Assembly: GCF_010119935.1 (NCBI RefSeq)
Contig: NZ_CP048209.1
Location: 726,001-790,000, forward strand
Length of the DNA stretch: 64,000 nt
From: Paenibacillus lycopersici
Lineage (GTDB): Bacteria > Bacillota > Bacilli > Paenibacillales > Paenibacillaceae
Reading direction: 5' to 3'
In this document: positions 17,013-25,154 of the stretch, in pieces
Position numbering within the stretch: the stretch's first letter is position 1
How the letters are laid out: every line of letters starts with the position of its first letter
Made by a program: the position numbers and the translations under genes
Notes under the pieces: model-generated
Told to the model about the DNA's origin: nothing
What the model saw: only the letters and a program-made list of their open reading frames with translations
Database searches by the model: none

Positions 17013-17903
17013 GTGAATGTTTTAAAAGTACCGGCCCGTACAATCGCCGTATTCGTCCTGCCGTGTCTACTTATTTACATCGGTCTCGTGTTTGTTCCCA
17101 TCATCGTATCGGTTTACGACAGCACGCTGGATTGGGACGGCATCAATACGGCGAAACATATCGGGATCGATAACTTTAAGACGATGTTCGCGCACGACGC
17201 GCACTTCTGGCCGGCTGTCCGACACACCTTGATGTACGCCGTTTTCTCCATGCTTGAAATTCCGATTTGCTTGTTTATCGCGGCCTTGATGAACCGTTAT
17301 GTCAAGAAAGCGAACACGCTCGTCTCGCTCTACTTCGTGCCTGTCATTCTGTCCACCGTCATCATCGGCCAATTGTGGAAAACGGTCTACAACCCGACGG
17401 AAATGGGCGGTATGCTGAACGGCATTCTGACCTCGCTAGGTCTGGACAGCTGGACGCACAACTGGCTCACGGAGCCGAACATCGCAATGTATTGCTTGTA
17501 TATCGTATCGTTGTGGCAATATTTCGGTTATCACCTGCTCATTCAATTCACGGGCGTGCAGAACATTCCGCAAGAAGTGTACGAGGCTGCCAAGATCGAC
17601 GGCGCCGAGGGCTTCAAATCCGACTGGTACATCACATATCCGATGGCTGTTCCGATCTTCAAAATTTCTATCGTACTCGCGTTTATCGGCTCTTTGCAGT
17701 CGTTCGACCTCGTATGGGTCATGACTGGCGGCGGTCCCGCGCACGCGACGGACACGATTGCGACGCTCATGTACAACAGCTCCTTCACGTCCTATCAATA
17801 CGGTTACGGAAGCGCGCTTGCTACATTCCTCGTTGTCTTGTGTCTGGTCGTTACGGTCATTATCAACGCCGTGTTCAAAAAAGTCGAAGCGAAGTACAGC
17901 TAG
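17013..17903 (+). CDS. Carbohydrate ABC permease (MalF/UgpA type), importer 2
   Basis: 296 residues from a GTG at 17013, eight bases after AGGAGG; an in-frame ATG at 16992 lies upstream of that site and is rejected. Six membrane segments, beginning TIAVFVLPCLLIYIGLVFVP. The EAA loop is EVYEAAKIDGAEGFKSDW near residue 195, and FDLVWVMTGGGPAHATDT is a hallmark of MalF-type sugar permeases. It pairs with the following MalG-type permease. No ATPase gene is present, as is usual where a shared MsmX-like ATPase energises many importers (inference). Confidence 0.94.
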   Translation: MNVLKVPARTIAVFVLPCLLIYIGLVFVPIIVSVYDSTLDWDGINTAKHIGIDNFKTMFAHDAHFWPAVRHTLMYAVFSMLEIPICLFIAALMNRYVKKANTLVSLYFVPVILSTVIIGQLWKTVYNPTEMGGMLNGILTSLGLDSWTHNWLTEPNIAMYCLYIVSLWQYFGYHLLIQFTGVQNIPQEVYEAAKIDGAEGFKSDWYITYPMAVPIFKISIVLAFIGSLQSFDLVWVMTGGGPAHATDTIATLMYNSSFTSYQYGYGSALATFLVVLCLVVTVIINAVFKKVEAKYS

Positions 17904-17920
17904 AAGGGAGAACGGCAATC

Positions 17921-18745
17921 ATGAAGGCAATTTCCAAATGGGTCGTGTATTTGCTTCTGGCGATCCTCGTTGTTACGCAAATTTATCCATTGTTTTGGCT
18001 CGTTCTGTATTCGCTTAAAACGAACGATCAGATTCTCGGCGGCAGCTTCTTCTCGCTGCCGACGACGCCGCAATGGGCTAACTATAAAGCCGCCTACACG
18101 AGCGGACATTACTTGCAATATCTTGGCAACAGCGTGCTTGTCACCTGCGTGACGCTGCTGTGCGTCATCGTATTCAGTTCCATGGTCGCCTACGCGATCT
18201 CGCGCTTTAAATGGAGATACGGTCCGGTCGTTACGCTCATCTTCTTGATGGGCATGATGATTCCGATGTCGGCGACGCTGCTGCCGCTGATGGTTATCTT
18301 CAAAAACATTCACATCCTGGATACGCGTTGGGCGCTTATTCTGCCGTATATCGCGTTCTCGACGCCGATCTCCGTCTTCATTCTGAGCGGCTTCATGCGA
18401 GGAATTCCGGCTGAGATCGAAGAGTCGGCGTTCATGGATGGCGCTAGCGTCTACCGGATCTTCCGCAGCATTATCCTGCCGGTTTCGGTGCCGCCGATCA
18501 TGACGGTCATCATCCTGACGTTCATTACGATCTGGAACGAGTATATTATGGCCGCGACGTTTATTTCGTCGGAGAAGTTGAAAACTTTGCCGTTCGGCAT
18601 ATATACTTTTGTCAGCCAGTACAATGTGAACTACGGCGCAATCGGCGCATTCCTGATTCTCGGCGCTTTGCCGGTGCTGCTCGTGTACTTCGTCCTTTCC
18701 GAACGCATCACGAAAGGCATGGTAGCGGGCGCGGTCAAAGGGTAA
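17921..18745 (+). CDS. Carbohydrate ABC permease (MalG/UgpE type), importer 2
   Basis: 274 residues starting at an ATG about nine bases after AAGGGAG and 17 bp after the previous stop. Hydrophobic segments begin VVYLLLAILVVTQIYPLFWL, and the EAA motif is EIEESAFMDGASVYRIF near residue 167. It forms the transmembrane channel with the MalF-type partner just upstream. Longer in-frame sequence upstream overlaps the preceding permease gene and is not coding. Confidence 0.94.
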   Translation: MKAISKWVVYLLLAILVVTQIYPLFWLVLYSLKTNDQILGGSFFSLPTTPQWANYKAAYTSGHYLQYLGNSVLVTCVTLLCVIVFSSMVAYAISRFKWRYGPVVTLIFLMGMMIPMSATLLPLMVIFKNIHILDTRWALILPYIAFSTPISVFILSGFMRGIPAEIEESAFMDGASVYRIFRSIILPVSVPPIMTVIILTFITIWNEYIMAATFISSEKLKTLPFGIYTFVSQYNVNYGAIGAFLILGALPVLLVYFVLSERITKGMVAGAVKG

Positions 18746-18786
18746 GCGCGTAACGGGCATGCTTGCACGGAAGGGCGGTAACGGCG

Positions 18787-20619
18787 GTGACGCGCGGATT
18801 TCATTCCATACAATATCGATTGTTCGTGCTCTTCTTGGTCAGCATGTCCGCAATCGTGCTTACAGTCAGCATTCTGTACTATAACCGGACGACGGTGCAA
18901 TTTCATCAGAAGATCAGCGACCTCTCGAAGCAGAACGTGGCGCAGACGGCAGGCTTGTTCGATCTTCTCTTGAAAGGGTACGACAGCTTGTCGAAATCCG
19001 TCATCGGCAATAATGATTTTGCTCGTATTCTGAGCAACCCCACAGTCGACAGCCCTGCTGTCGATTATTTTAATGAGCAGGCCATAACCAATATATTGGC
19101 GGCTGCTTTCCTGTCGCAAGAAGACTTGATCGGCATTCATGTCCTTACGGATAAAGGGAAAGTCTACAACTACAGCAACTTCGCCAGCGTCGTCGATCCC
19201 ATGTACGGCGAGTCGAAGTGGTACGGCGAAATCAAAGCGTCCACCGGCAGCATGGTTTGGCTCGGCGTATTCAATCACTCGATCATCGATCAAGTGGATG
19301 ACCGCTCCGTCTTCGCATTCGGACGGCCGATCTACGACCTGAACAATCATAAACCCGTCGGTATTATGCTGTTCGAGACCGATCCGCAAGCGATTATGTC
19401 AGCCATGGACAATCTGAAGCTTGGCGAACATAGCGAGGTCTACTTGATGTCGGGCGAAGGCGAACTGCTCTCGACGACTTCGGATTCTGCGGATGAGTCG
19501 TGGCTGTCGCTGCTGCCGCATCCGCAGGACGGCGTTCCGGTCGTGGAAGAGCATAACAATCAGCTGGTCGTCGCATCGCAGCTTCCTTTCGCCAACTGGA
19601 CCGTGCTCAGCGTGACGCCCGACCGGGATCTCAACGTAGAGCTGATGGAGACCAAACGGTTTCTGATTATCGTCGGCGCGATTCTCGTCCTCGTCTCCGT
19701 GCTGATCGCTACGGTCTTCTCAAGAACGCTCTCGTCGCCGCTCAAGCGGCTCATCAACGAAATGAAGCAGGTCGAGATCGGGAATTTCCGCGGCTCGCTC
19801 AATGTGACGTCGTACCGGGAAATCAACAGCTTGGTCGCCTCCTTCAATCAGATGGTCAATCAGATCGCGGACCTGATCGAGCGGGTGAAGGTCGCTTCCG
19901 TCAGCGAGAAGAACGCCGAGCTGCAAGCGCTGCAATCGCAGGTGAATCCGCATTTCCTGTATAATACGCTGGACATGATCTATTGGATGCTGGACGAGAA
20001 GGGGCATGACCGTCTCGGGGAGGTCGTGCTGTCGCTGTCGCGGCTGTTCCGCTACAGCAGCCATTGGGTCGACGGCGCGGCCGTTACGCTCGGCGAGGAG
20101 ATCGAACAGATTCAGCACTATTTGACGATTATCGTGACTCGCCTTGAAGGACGGCTGGCCGTCGACGTGGACGTCGACGAAGCGTGGTCGCGCGTTCCCG
20201 TGCCCAAAATGACGCTGCAGCCCGTGATCGAGAACGCCGTGAAGTACGGCCTTGAGCCGCTCGTCGACAGACCGGGGGCGCTGCGCGTCTATATCGAGGA
20301 AGAAGAGCGCCAGCTGCGCATTATGGTCGCCGATAACGGCGTCGGCATGGAGTCGGAGACGCTCGATGCCCTGAACGCGATGCTGCAACGGGCGAAGGAC
20401 GACACCGCCCGGGATGTCGACGAGGAATCGGAACGCCGCGAAGGCGGCATCGGCCTTGTTAATTTGCAGCGCCGCCTGCAGCATATGTTCGGCGAATCGT
20501 ACGGCGTGGAATTGATCAGCACGCGGGATCTGGGAACGACGGCGATCATCACGATCCCGGTCCCGCCGCAGAAGGAAGGGGGCGCTCTGTATGCCTATGA
20601 ATATCCTTATCGCGGATGA
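18787..20619 (+). CDS. Sensor histidine kinase, YesM type, importer 2
   Basis: About 610 residues from a GTG at 18787 (an alternative TTG lies at 18763). Topology is an N-terminal membrane helix (LFVLFLVSMSAIVLTVSILY), an extracytoplasmic sensor of about 260 residues, a second helix (FLIIVGAILVLVSVLIATVF), HAMP, the phospho-His motif QSQVNPHFLYNTLDMIYWML and an ATPase N box VIENAVKYGLEPL with GIGLVNLQRRL. Overlaps the regulator start by 29 bp. It likely senses substrate or binding protein status of the importer encoded just upstream. Confidence 0.94.
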   Translation: MTRGFHSIQYRLFVLFLVSMSAIVLTVSILYYNRTTVQFHQKISDLSKQNVAQTAGLFDLLLKGYDSLSKSVIGNNDFARILSNPTVDSPAVDYFNEQAITNILAAAFLSQEDLIGIHVLTDKGKVYNYSNFASVVDPMYGESKWYGEIKASTGSMVWLGVFNHSIIDQVDDRSVFAFGRPIYDLNNHKPVGIMLFETDPQAIMSAMDNLKLGEHSEVYLMSGEGELLSTTSDSADESWLSLLPHPQDGVPVVEEHNNQLVVASQLPFANWTVLSVTPDRDLNVELMETKRFLIIVGAILVLVSVLIATVFSRTLSSPLKRLINEMKQVEIGNFRGSLNVTSYREINSLVASFNQMVNQIADLIERVKVASVSEKNAELQALQSQVNPHFLYNTLDMIYWMLDEKGHDRLGEVVLSLSRLFRYSSHWVDGAAVTLGEEIEQIQHYLTIIVTRLEGRLAVDVDVDEAWSRVPVPKMTLQPVIENAVKYGLEPLVDRPGALRVYIEEEERQLRIMVADNGVGMESETLDALNAMLQRAKDDTARDVDEESERREGGIGLVNLQRRLQHMFGESYGVELISTRDLGTTAIITIPVPPQKEGGALYAYEYPYRG

Positions 20620-21772
20620 CGAGAGCGTCATCCGCGAAGGCGTCAAACGGACGATCAAGCGGGCGTTTCCCGACTATGCGATCCATCTGGCCGGCTCGGC
20701 CGAGGAGGCGGTCGGGATCCTGGAGAGCCGGCCGGTCGATATCGTGCTGACGGATATTTTGATGCCGGGCATCAACGGCCTGGAATTCATGAAGATGTCG
20801 CGGCGCAAGTTCGCGCATGTGAAATGGGTCGTCATCTCGGCCCATTCCGAATTCGCCTACGCCCAGGAAGCGGTGCGGCTCGGAGCGCGCGACTATCTGT
20901 TGAAGCCGATCGGCAAGCAGCGGCTCGTCGAGCTGATGGAACAGCTCGCGCGGGAAACGCAGACGGAGACGGAGCTGTCGCGCGAAGGCGCCATGCTGCG
21001 GCAGAACTTGAAGTTTCTGCGCGAGGCGGTGTTTCAGCGGCTCGCTTCCGGGCTTGATATCGGCAACATGGACATCGCGCCGATCTTCGAGAAGTATCCG
21101 GACTTCCACCTCGTGATGGCGCATATCGAAGAGGCGGTCAAGCCGGTGCATCTGGAGCATTTCATTATCGAGAACGTGCTGTCCGAGCTGGTGGACCGGT
21201 ACGGGGACGGCTTCGTCGTCAATTTCGACCGGCAGAGCCTGCTTGCGATCGTTCATTTCCCGAACCCGGCGTCGTTGAACGCGCTGCTCGCGGAGCTGAA
21301 GACGCATCTCGGCCATTATTTGAAGCTGCCGTTCCATCTGACGCCGTCCGGCGTCATCACCGATTTCCACCAGATCGCGCAGGAAGTGAAGCGGCTGCGC
21401 CAAGCGGCGTCCGTGCCCGGCGCGGAGCGGGGCGAAGGCAGCGGGGACCATGCGATCGAGGTGGCGCTGCAGTACTTGAAGGCGCATTACAACGAGGAGC
21501 TGTCGCTGGAGAAGGTGGCGTCCGTCGTGTTCCTGAACCCGATCTACTTCAGCCAGCTGTTCAAGCAGAAGACGGGGCAGGGCTACAAGGACTACGTCAT
21601 CAGCCTGCGCATCGAGCAGGCGAAGGAGCTGCTGCGGCAGCACGGCCTGAAGCTCGCGGACATCGCGGAGCGGATCGGCTACGGGGACGTCCGGCATTTC
21701 ACGCAGGTGTTCCGCAAGAAGATGAACGTGACGCCGACGGAGTATCGGCAGATGATCCTTGCGGAGCGGTAG
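20591..21772 (+). CDS. AraC-family two-component response regulator (YesN type), importer 2
   Basis: 393 residues. Receiver domain MNILIADDES, phospho-Asp in IVLTDILMPGINGLEF near residue 56, LLKPIGK; short linker; C-terminal AraC DNA-binding domain with VVFLNPIYFSQLFKQKTGQ and IGYGDVRHFTQVFRKKMNV. AGGAAGGGGG is about seven bases before the ATG, inside the kinase gene. Shorter than the other two YesN regulators here (about 535-550 aa) because the linker is reduced. Probably activates the binding protein promoter at about 15460 via the direct repeats there. Confidence 0.94.
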   Translation: MPMNILIADDESVIREGVKRTIKRAFPDYAIHLAGSAEEAVGILESRPVDIVLTDILMPGINGLEFMKMSRRKFAHVKWVVISAHSEFAYAQEAVRLGARDYLLKPIGKQRLVELMEQLARETQTETELSREGAMLRQNLKFLREAVFQRLASGLDIGNMDIAPIFEKYPDFHLVMAHIEEAVKPVHLEHFIIENVLSELVDRYGDGFVVNFDRQSLLAIVHFPNPASLNALLAELKTHLGHYLKLPFHLTPSGVITDFHQIAQEVKRLRQAASVPGAERGEGSGDHAIEVALQYLKAHYNEELSLEKVASVVFLNPIYFSQLFKQKTGQGYKDYVISLRIEQAKELLRQHGLKLADIAERIGYGDVRHFTQVFRKKMNVTPTEYRQMILAER

Positions 21773-21820
21773 GGGGGCGGCCCCCTGTGGCCCCTTTGTT
21801 TTTAATGACAATAAAATTCG

Positions 21821-21952
21821 ACCATGATTAATTCAAACATGATTAATCCAAACATGATTAATCCAAACATGATTAATCCAACCATGATTAATTCAACCTG
21901 TTTAATTCAACCTGTTTAATTCAACCATGATTAGTCCAACCTGTTTAATTCA
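21821..21952. repeat. Tandem 14-15 bp minisatellite, about nine copies
   Basis: Units such as AACATGATTAATCCA (three identical copies at 21836-21880) and variants ACCATGATTAATTCA and ACCTGTTTAATTCA run head to tail. Non-coding, AT-rich against a GC-rich genome. Confidence 0.85.
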
Positions 21953-21960
21953 AATTCAAA

Positions 21961-22265
21961 GGCTTTTCACGACCCCCTAAATCCCCCTTCTCTTAAGGGG
22001 GACCCCAGGGACTCCGTCCCTGGACCCGGAATTAGCGTGCCTGCTGCGGGGCCTTCTTCGAAGTTTCGTTTGAGGAGGGTTCGTTTTTCGTCCGCTGGCG
22101 CGGACACACTTTACCGTGGGCGTGCTTACGTTCCTTTACGCCTGAAGTTAGTTGAAGAGCTTAGATCAAAAACGTTTCGCACCCCCCTGGGGTCCCCTTT
22201 GCCTATGAGGGAGGAGCTCCGCCCCTGGACCCGGAATTAGCGTGCCTGCTGCGGGGCCTTCTTCG
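21961..22265. repeat. Pair of about 100-bp imperfect direct repeats with a 43-bp identical core
   Basis: The block ending CCTGCTGCGGGGCCTTCTTCG is identical over 43 bp at 22018-22060 and 22223-22265 (offset 205 bp). Each copy is preceded by a C-rich then G-rich stretch (CCCCTAAATCCCCC ... AAGGGGGACCCC) able to fold as hairpins. No gene is visible between them. Confidence 0.8.
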
Positions 22266-22453
22266 CACCTCATCGACGCTAACGAATCGATTCAACGTTA
22301 TTACCCCTTTTGACCACTTTTCGCATCGTAACGAATCCCAGTGTCGTTATTTGACCAATCCGTCCTAATATAGGAGTGGTTTGTTCCGAATAAGATGTGT
22401 GAGATTCATTAGCATGTTCGATCTTTCATTTTGGCTAGTATAAGACCGGTGGG

Positions 22454-23030
22454 GTTCGTTAGCGTCAGCCTGCGGCTCGTTCGTGCGTTCGCCACAGCAC
22501 ACTGTTCGCTAGCGTCAGCCTGCGGCGTGTTCGCGCGTTCGCAATAGCACACTGTTCTTAGCGTCAGTCTGCGTGCGGCTTGTTCGCACGTTCGCTAACT
22601 GCACCCTGTTCGTTAGCGTCAGCCTGCGGCACATTCGTGCGTTCGCCACAGCACCCTGTTCGTTAGCGGCACCTGCGGTGTGTTCGCGCGATCGCAATAG
22701 CACCCTGTTCGTTAGCGTCAGTCTGCGGCTTGTTCGTACGTTCGCTAACTGCACCCTGTTCGTTAGCGTCCGCCTGCGGCGTGTTTGCACGTTCGCTAAC
22801 TGCACCCTGTTCGTTAGCGTCCGCCTGCGGCACATTCGCGCGATCGCCACAGCACCCTGTTCGTTAGCGGCACCTGCGGTGTGTTCGCGCGTTCGCCACA
22901 GTACACTGTTCGCTAGCGTCCGCCTGCGGCGTGTTCGCGCGTTCGCAATAGCACACTGTTCGCTAGCGTCAGTCTGCGGCTTGTTCGCACGTTCGCTAAC
23001 TGCACCATGTTCGTTAGCGCCAGCCGACGG
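22454..23030. repeat. Tandem array of about eleven ~50-bp units
   Basis: Each unit starts GTTCGTTAGCGTCAGCCTGCG (or close variants) and continues to GCACCCT or GCACACT; eleven full units of 49-54 bp plus a degenerate twelfth. GTTAGCG near the start can pair with CGCTAAC near the end in units of the 'gctaactgca' type. The whole unit is repeated, with no unique spacers. Frames crossing it give repetitive, implausible proteins, so it is treated as non-coding. The 1.48 kb gap 21773-23250 contains only this and the two repeat families just upstream. Confidence 0.85.
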
Positions 23031-23250
23031 CTTGATGGCGGCAGCCCCGGCAGCTTGTTAGCGTCAACCCGTGGCAGCGAACAGTTCGCTAACGCCAGCG
23101 CACTTTTCGGAAATGAAACGACAGCGGAACGCGGCTTCCGATGTAATTTGTCGGTTAGCGCGGTGTTTCCATCAGGGTCTCTGCACAGAGGCTTTGCATC
23201 CGGTTCGCTCCTAATGGTATGTTGTAAGGAGCAATCCGAGGAGGAAGATT

Positions 23251-24510
23251 ATGGCCAACGAATCGAAGAAAAACAAGCATTTTGCCAATATATCGCTCGG
23301 CGTGATGGCGGCCGGCTTCGCGGCGACCATTCCGTTCCGTTCCGGGGGACTCGGCCTGCTGCATGCGGGCTTCGAGGCCGGCGTCATCGGCGGGCTCGCG
23401 GACTGGTTCGCCGTGACGGCGCTGTTCCGCCATCCGCTCGGCATTCCGATTCCGCACACGGCGCTGCTGCCGCGCAACCGGAAGAAGATGTCCGAGGGCA
23501 TCGTGCGCGTGCTGGAGGAGCGGCTGCTCGCCAAAGAGAGCATGCTCGAGAAGCTGAAGCAGTTCGAGCTGATGGGCCAGCTGCTGCCGGCCGTCCGCGG
23601 CGCGCTCCATTCGGCGGTGCACAGCGAGCGCCTGCCGCATCTCCTGGAAGGCGTGATCCGCAGCGCGGACGCGGAGCGGTTCGTGCCGATGCTGGCCGCC
23701 GAGATCCAGGCTGCGGCGCGGCGGATCGATCTGGAGGCGGCGCTTCGCGGCTTCTTGCGGAAAGCCGAGGAGAACGGCACGGACGAGCATCTGCTCGACC
23801 TGCTGCTGACGCGCGCCGAATCGTGGGTTGCGACGGAAGGGATGCGCCGCGAGCTCGGCAGCGCAGTCATGACGCTGATCAAAGGGCTGAACCTGGGCGG
23901 TCTCATGTCGTTCGCGGTCAACGCGTTCATCGGCTACCTGGAAGAGGACAAGCTCGGCACGATGCTGCAATCGTTCATTCTAACGAAGATCCACGAGCTG
24001 AAAATCCCGCATTCGCAGCGCCGGTTCATCGTGATGACCAAGCTGCGAGAAGCGCTGGATCACCTGATCACGGAGCTGGCCGCCTCCGGCCGGTTGGACA
24101 TGATGCGCGACGAGCTGCTGAACGCGTTCGACATCGAAGGGGAGCTGCACAAGCTGGTCGACGTTCTGCGGGAGAAGGGAATCGCCTTCCTGCACGGCGA
24201 GGATTTTGCCGCGAGGGCCTGGCCGCTCATCGAAGGCTTGATGAACCGGTTCGAGGAGAACGAAGCGCTGGTCGACGATGCCGAGCAATGGCTGAAGGGC
24301 CAGGCCGCAGCGCTTATCGAACGCAATCATGCCCGGATCGGGACGTTCGTGAAGGAGAATCTGGACCGTCTCGACAACGACCAGCTCGTCGAGCTGATCG
24401 AAGACAAGGTCGGGCAGGATTTGCAGTGGATCCGCGTGAACGGGGCGCTTTGCGGCTTCCTGATCGGCCTGCTGCTGCGGGGCATCGAGATGGCGACCGG
24501 CAACGTCTGA
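23251..24510 (+). CDS. DUF445 family membrane protein
   Basis: 419 residues. It starts with KHFANISLGVMAAGFAATIPF, then GFEAGVIGGLADWFAVTALFRHPLGIPIPHTALLPRNRKKM, the highly conserved N-terminal segment of DUF445 (YheB/YjiN-type) proteins. A long amphipathic helical middle follows, and the C-terminal membrane segment is ALCGFLIGLLLRGIEM. Thus an N- and C-terminally membrane-anchored helical protein of unknown function. GAGGAGGA lies six bases before the ATG. It stands alone downstream of the repeat block. Confidence 0.9.
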   Translation: MANESKKNKHFANISLGVMAAGFAATIPFRSGGLGLLHAGFEAGVIGGLADWFAVTALFRHPLGIPIPHTALLPRNRKKMSEGIVRVLEERLLAKESMLEKLKQFELMGQLLPAVRGALHSAVHSERLPHLLEGVIRSADAERFVPMLAAEIQAAARRIDLEAALRGFLRKAEENGTDEHLLDLLLTRAESWVATEGMRRELGSAVMTLIKGLNLGGLMSFAVNAFIGYLEEDKLGTMLQSFILTKIHELKIPHSQRRFIVMTKLREALDHLITELAASGRLDMMRDELLNAFDIEGELHKLVDVLREKGIAFLHGEDFAARAWPLIEGLMNRFEENEALVDDAEQWLKGQAAALIERNHARIGTFVKENLDRLDNDQLVELIEDKVGQDLQWIRVNGALCGFLIGLLLRGIEMATGNV

Positions 24511-24785
24511 ACCCGGGCGGCCGGCGCCGAATGGGGCAAGGAAACAGAGCGGATGCGCGCTGCCGCGTTACGGAAGCGGCGAATGCGGCGTCTGTCCCCT
24601 CCGCTGCAGCCCGTTTTTGCGAAAAACAGTCATATAGCGAGGTAGCGGGAGAATGCTGGCGCTCGTCTCGATTGTAAGCGTTATATCTGGCGCCGTTGCC
24701 TGCATATGCGATTGGAGTGCGGGCGAAATTCCTTTACAAAAGGCGATGGCAGGCGTAACATACGATTCGTGCAAAAACGTTTGTG

Positions 24786-24978
24786 ACAGAACACGCTGAA
24801 TTTCTTTACCGAGAAAACGGGGGAACCAATGGCATGTCAAGCGCTCGAAGACGTCTTCGAAGCTTGCGCCTGGGGTGAATCCCGAGCTCGGCGGCCCCGG
24901 CCGCCAAGCTTGGGTAGGGCAGCTCTCCAGCCCGAATCCGACAGCTAACCTCGTAAGCGTTCCGAGAGAGGCGACGAT
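24786..24978 (+). ncRNA. c-di-AMP riboswitch (ydaO/yuaA motif)
   Basis: The conserved segments of the ydaO class occur in order: ACGGGGGAACCA (about 24817-24828), GGGGTGAATCCC (about 24872-24883), CCCGAATCCGACAGCTAACC (24931-24950), TCGTAAGCG and a closing GAGAGAGGC. The order and wording match the known consensus, so identification by eye is strong. In this class ligand binding normally terminates transcription. A terminator follows at 25016-25072 and a KdpD-like gene starts at 25155, in keeping with the established link of this riboswitch to potassium uptake genes. Confidence 0.92.
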
Positions 24979-25015
24979 TGTGCGTGCAAACATGGACACT
25001 TCAGATTCTTGTGCC

Positions 25016-25072
25016 AAGAAGCCGCGAGAGGCGTTCCTCTAGACAGAGGCCGTTTTTCGCTGGCTTCTTTTT
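25016..25072 (+). terminator. Riboswitch expression-platform terminator
   Basis: AAGAAGCC (25016-25023) pairs with GGCTTCTT (25062-25069), enclosing an inner CCTCT/AGAGG hairpin followed by GTTTTT. The outer stem ends in TTTTT. It lies 38 bp after the aptamer and about 80 bp before the KdpD-like start. Confidence 0.8.
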
Positions 25073-25154
25073 GCTGTCCGCTAATCCGGCGAAGCATAAG
25101 TTTCGGGAATAGTTGTAAATTTATAGGTATAGGGCAGGAAAGGGGCTTGTTGTT

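Noticed and set aside
17267..17920. Long N-terminal extension of the second permease of importer 2
   Set aside because: The extension lies out of frame inside the preceding permease gene. A proper ATG with ribosome site occurs at 17921.
22454..23030. CRISPR array
   Set aside because: Periodicity is about 50 bp, but the whole unit is repeated with only small changes. There are no unique spacers and no cas genes nearby.
22573..23061. 162-residue open frame over the repeat array
   Set aside because: The product is a reiteration of the DNA repeat (FVSVSLRLVRTFANCTL type), has no ribosome binding site, and an equally long frame exists on the other strand.
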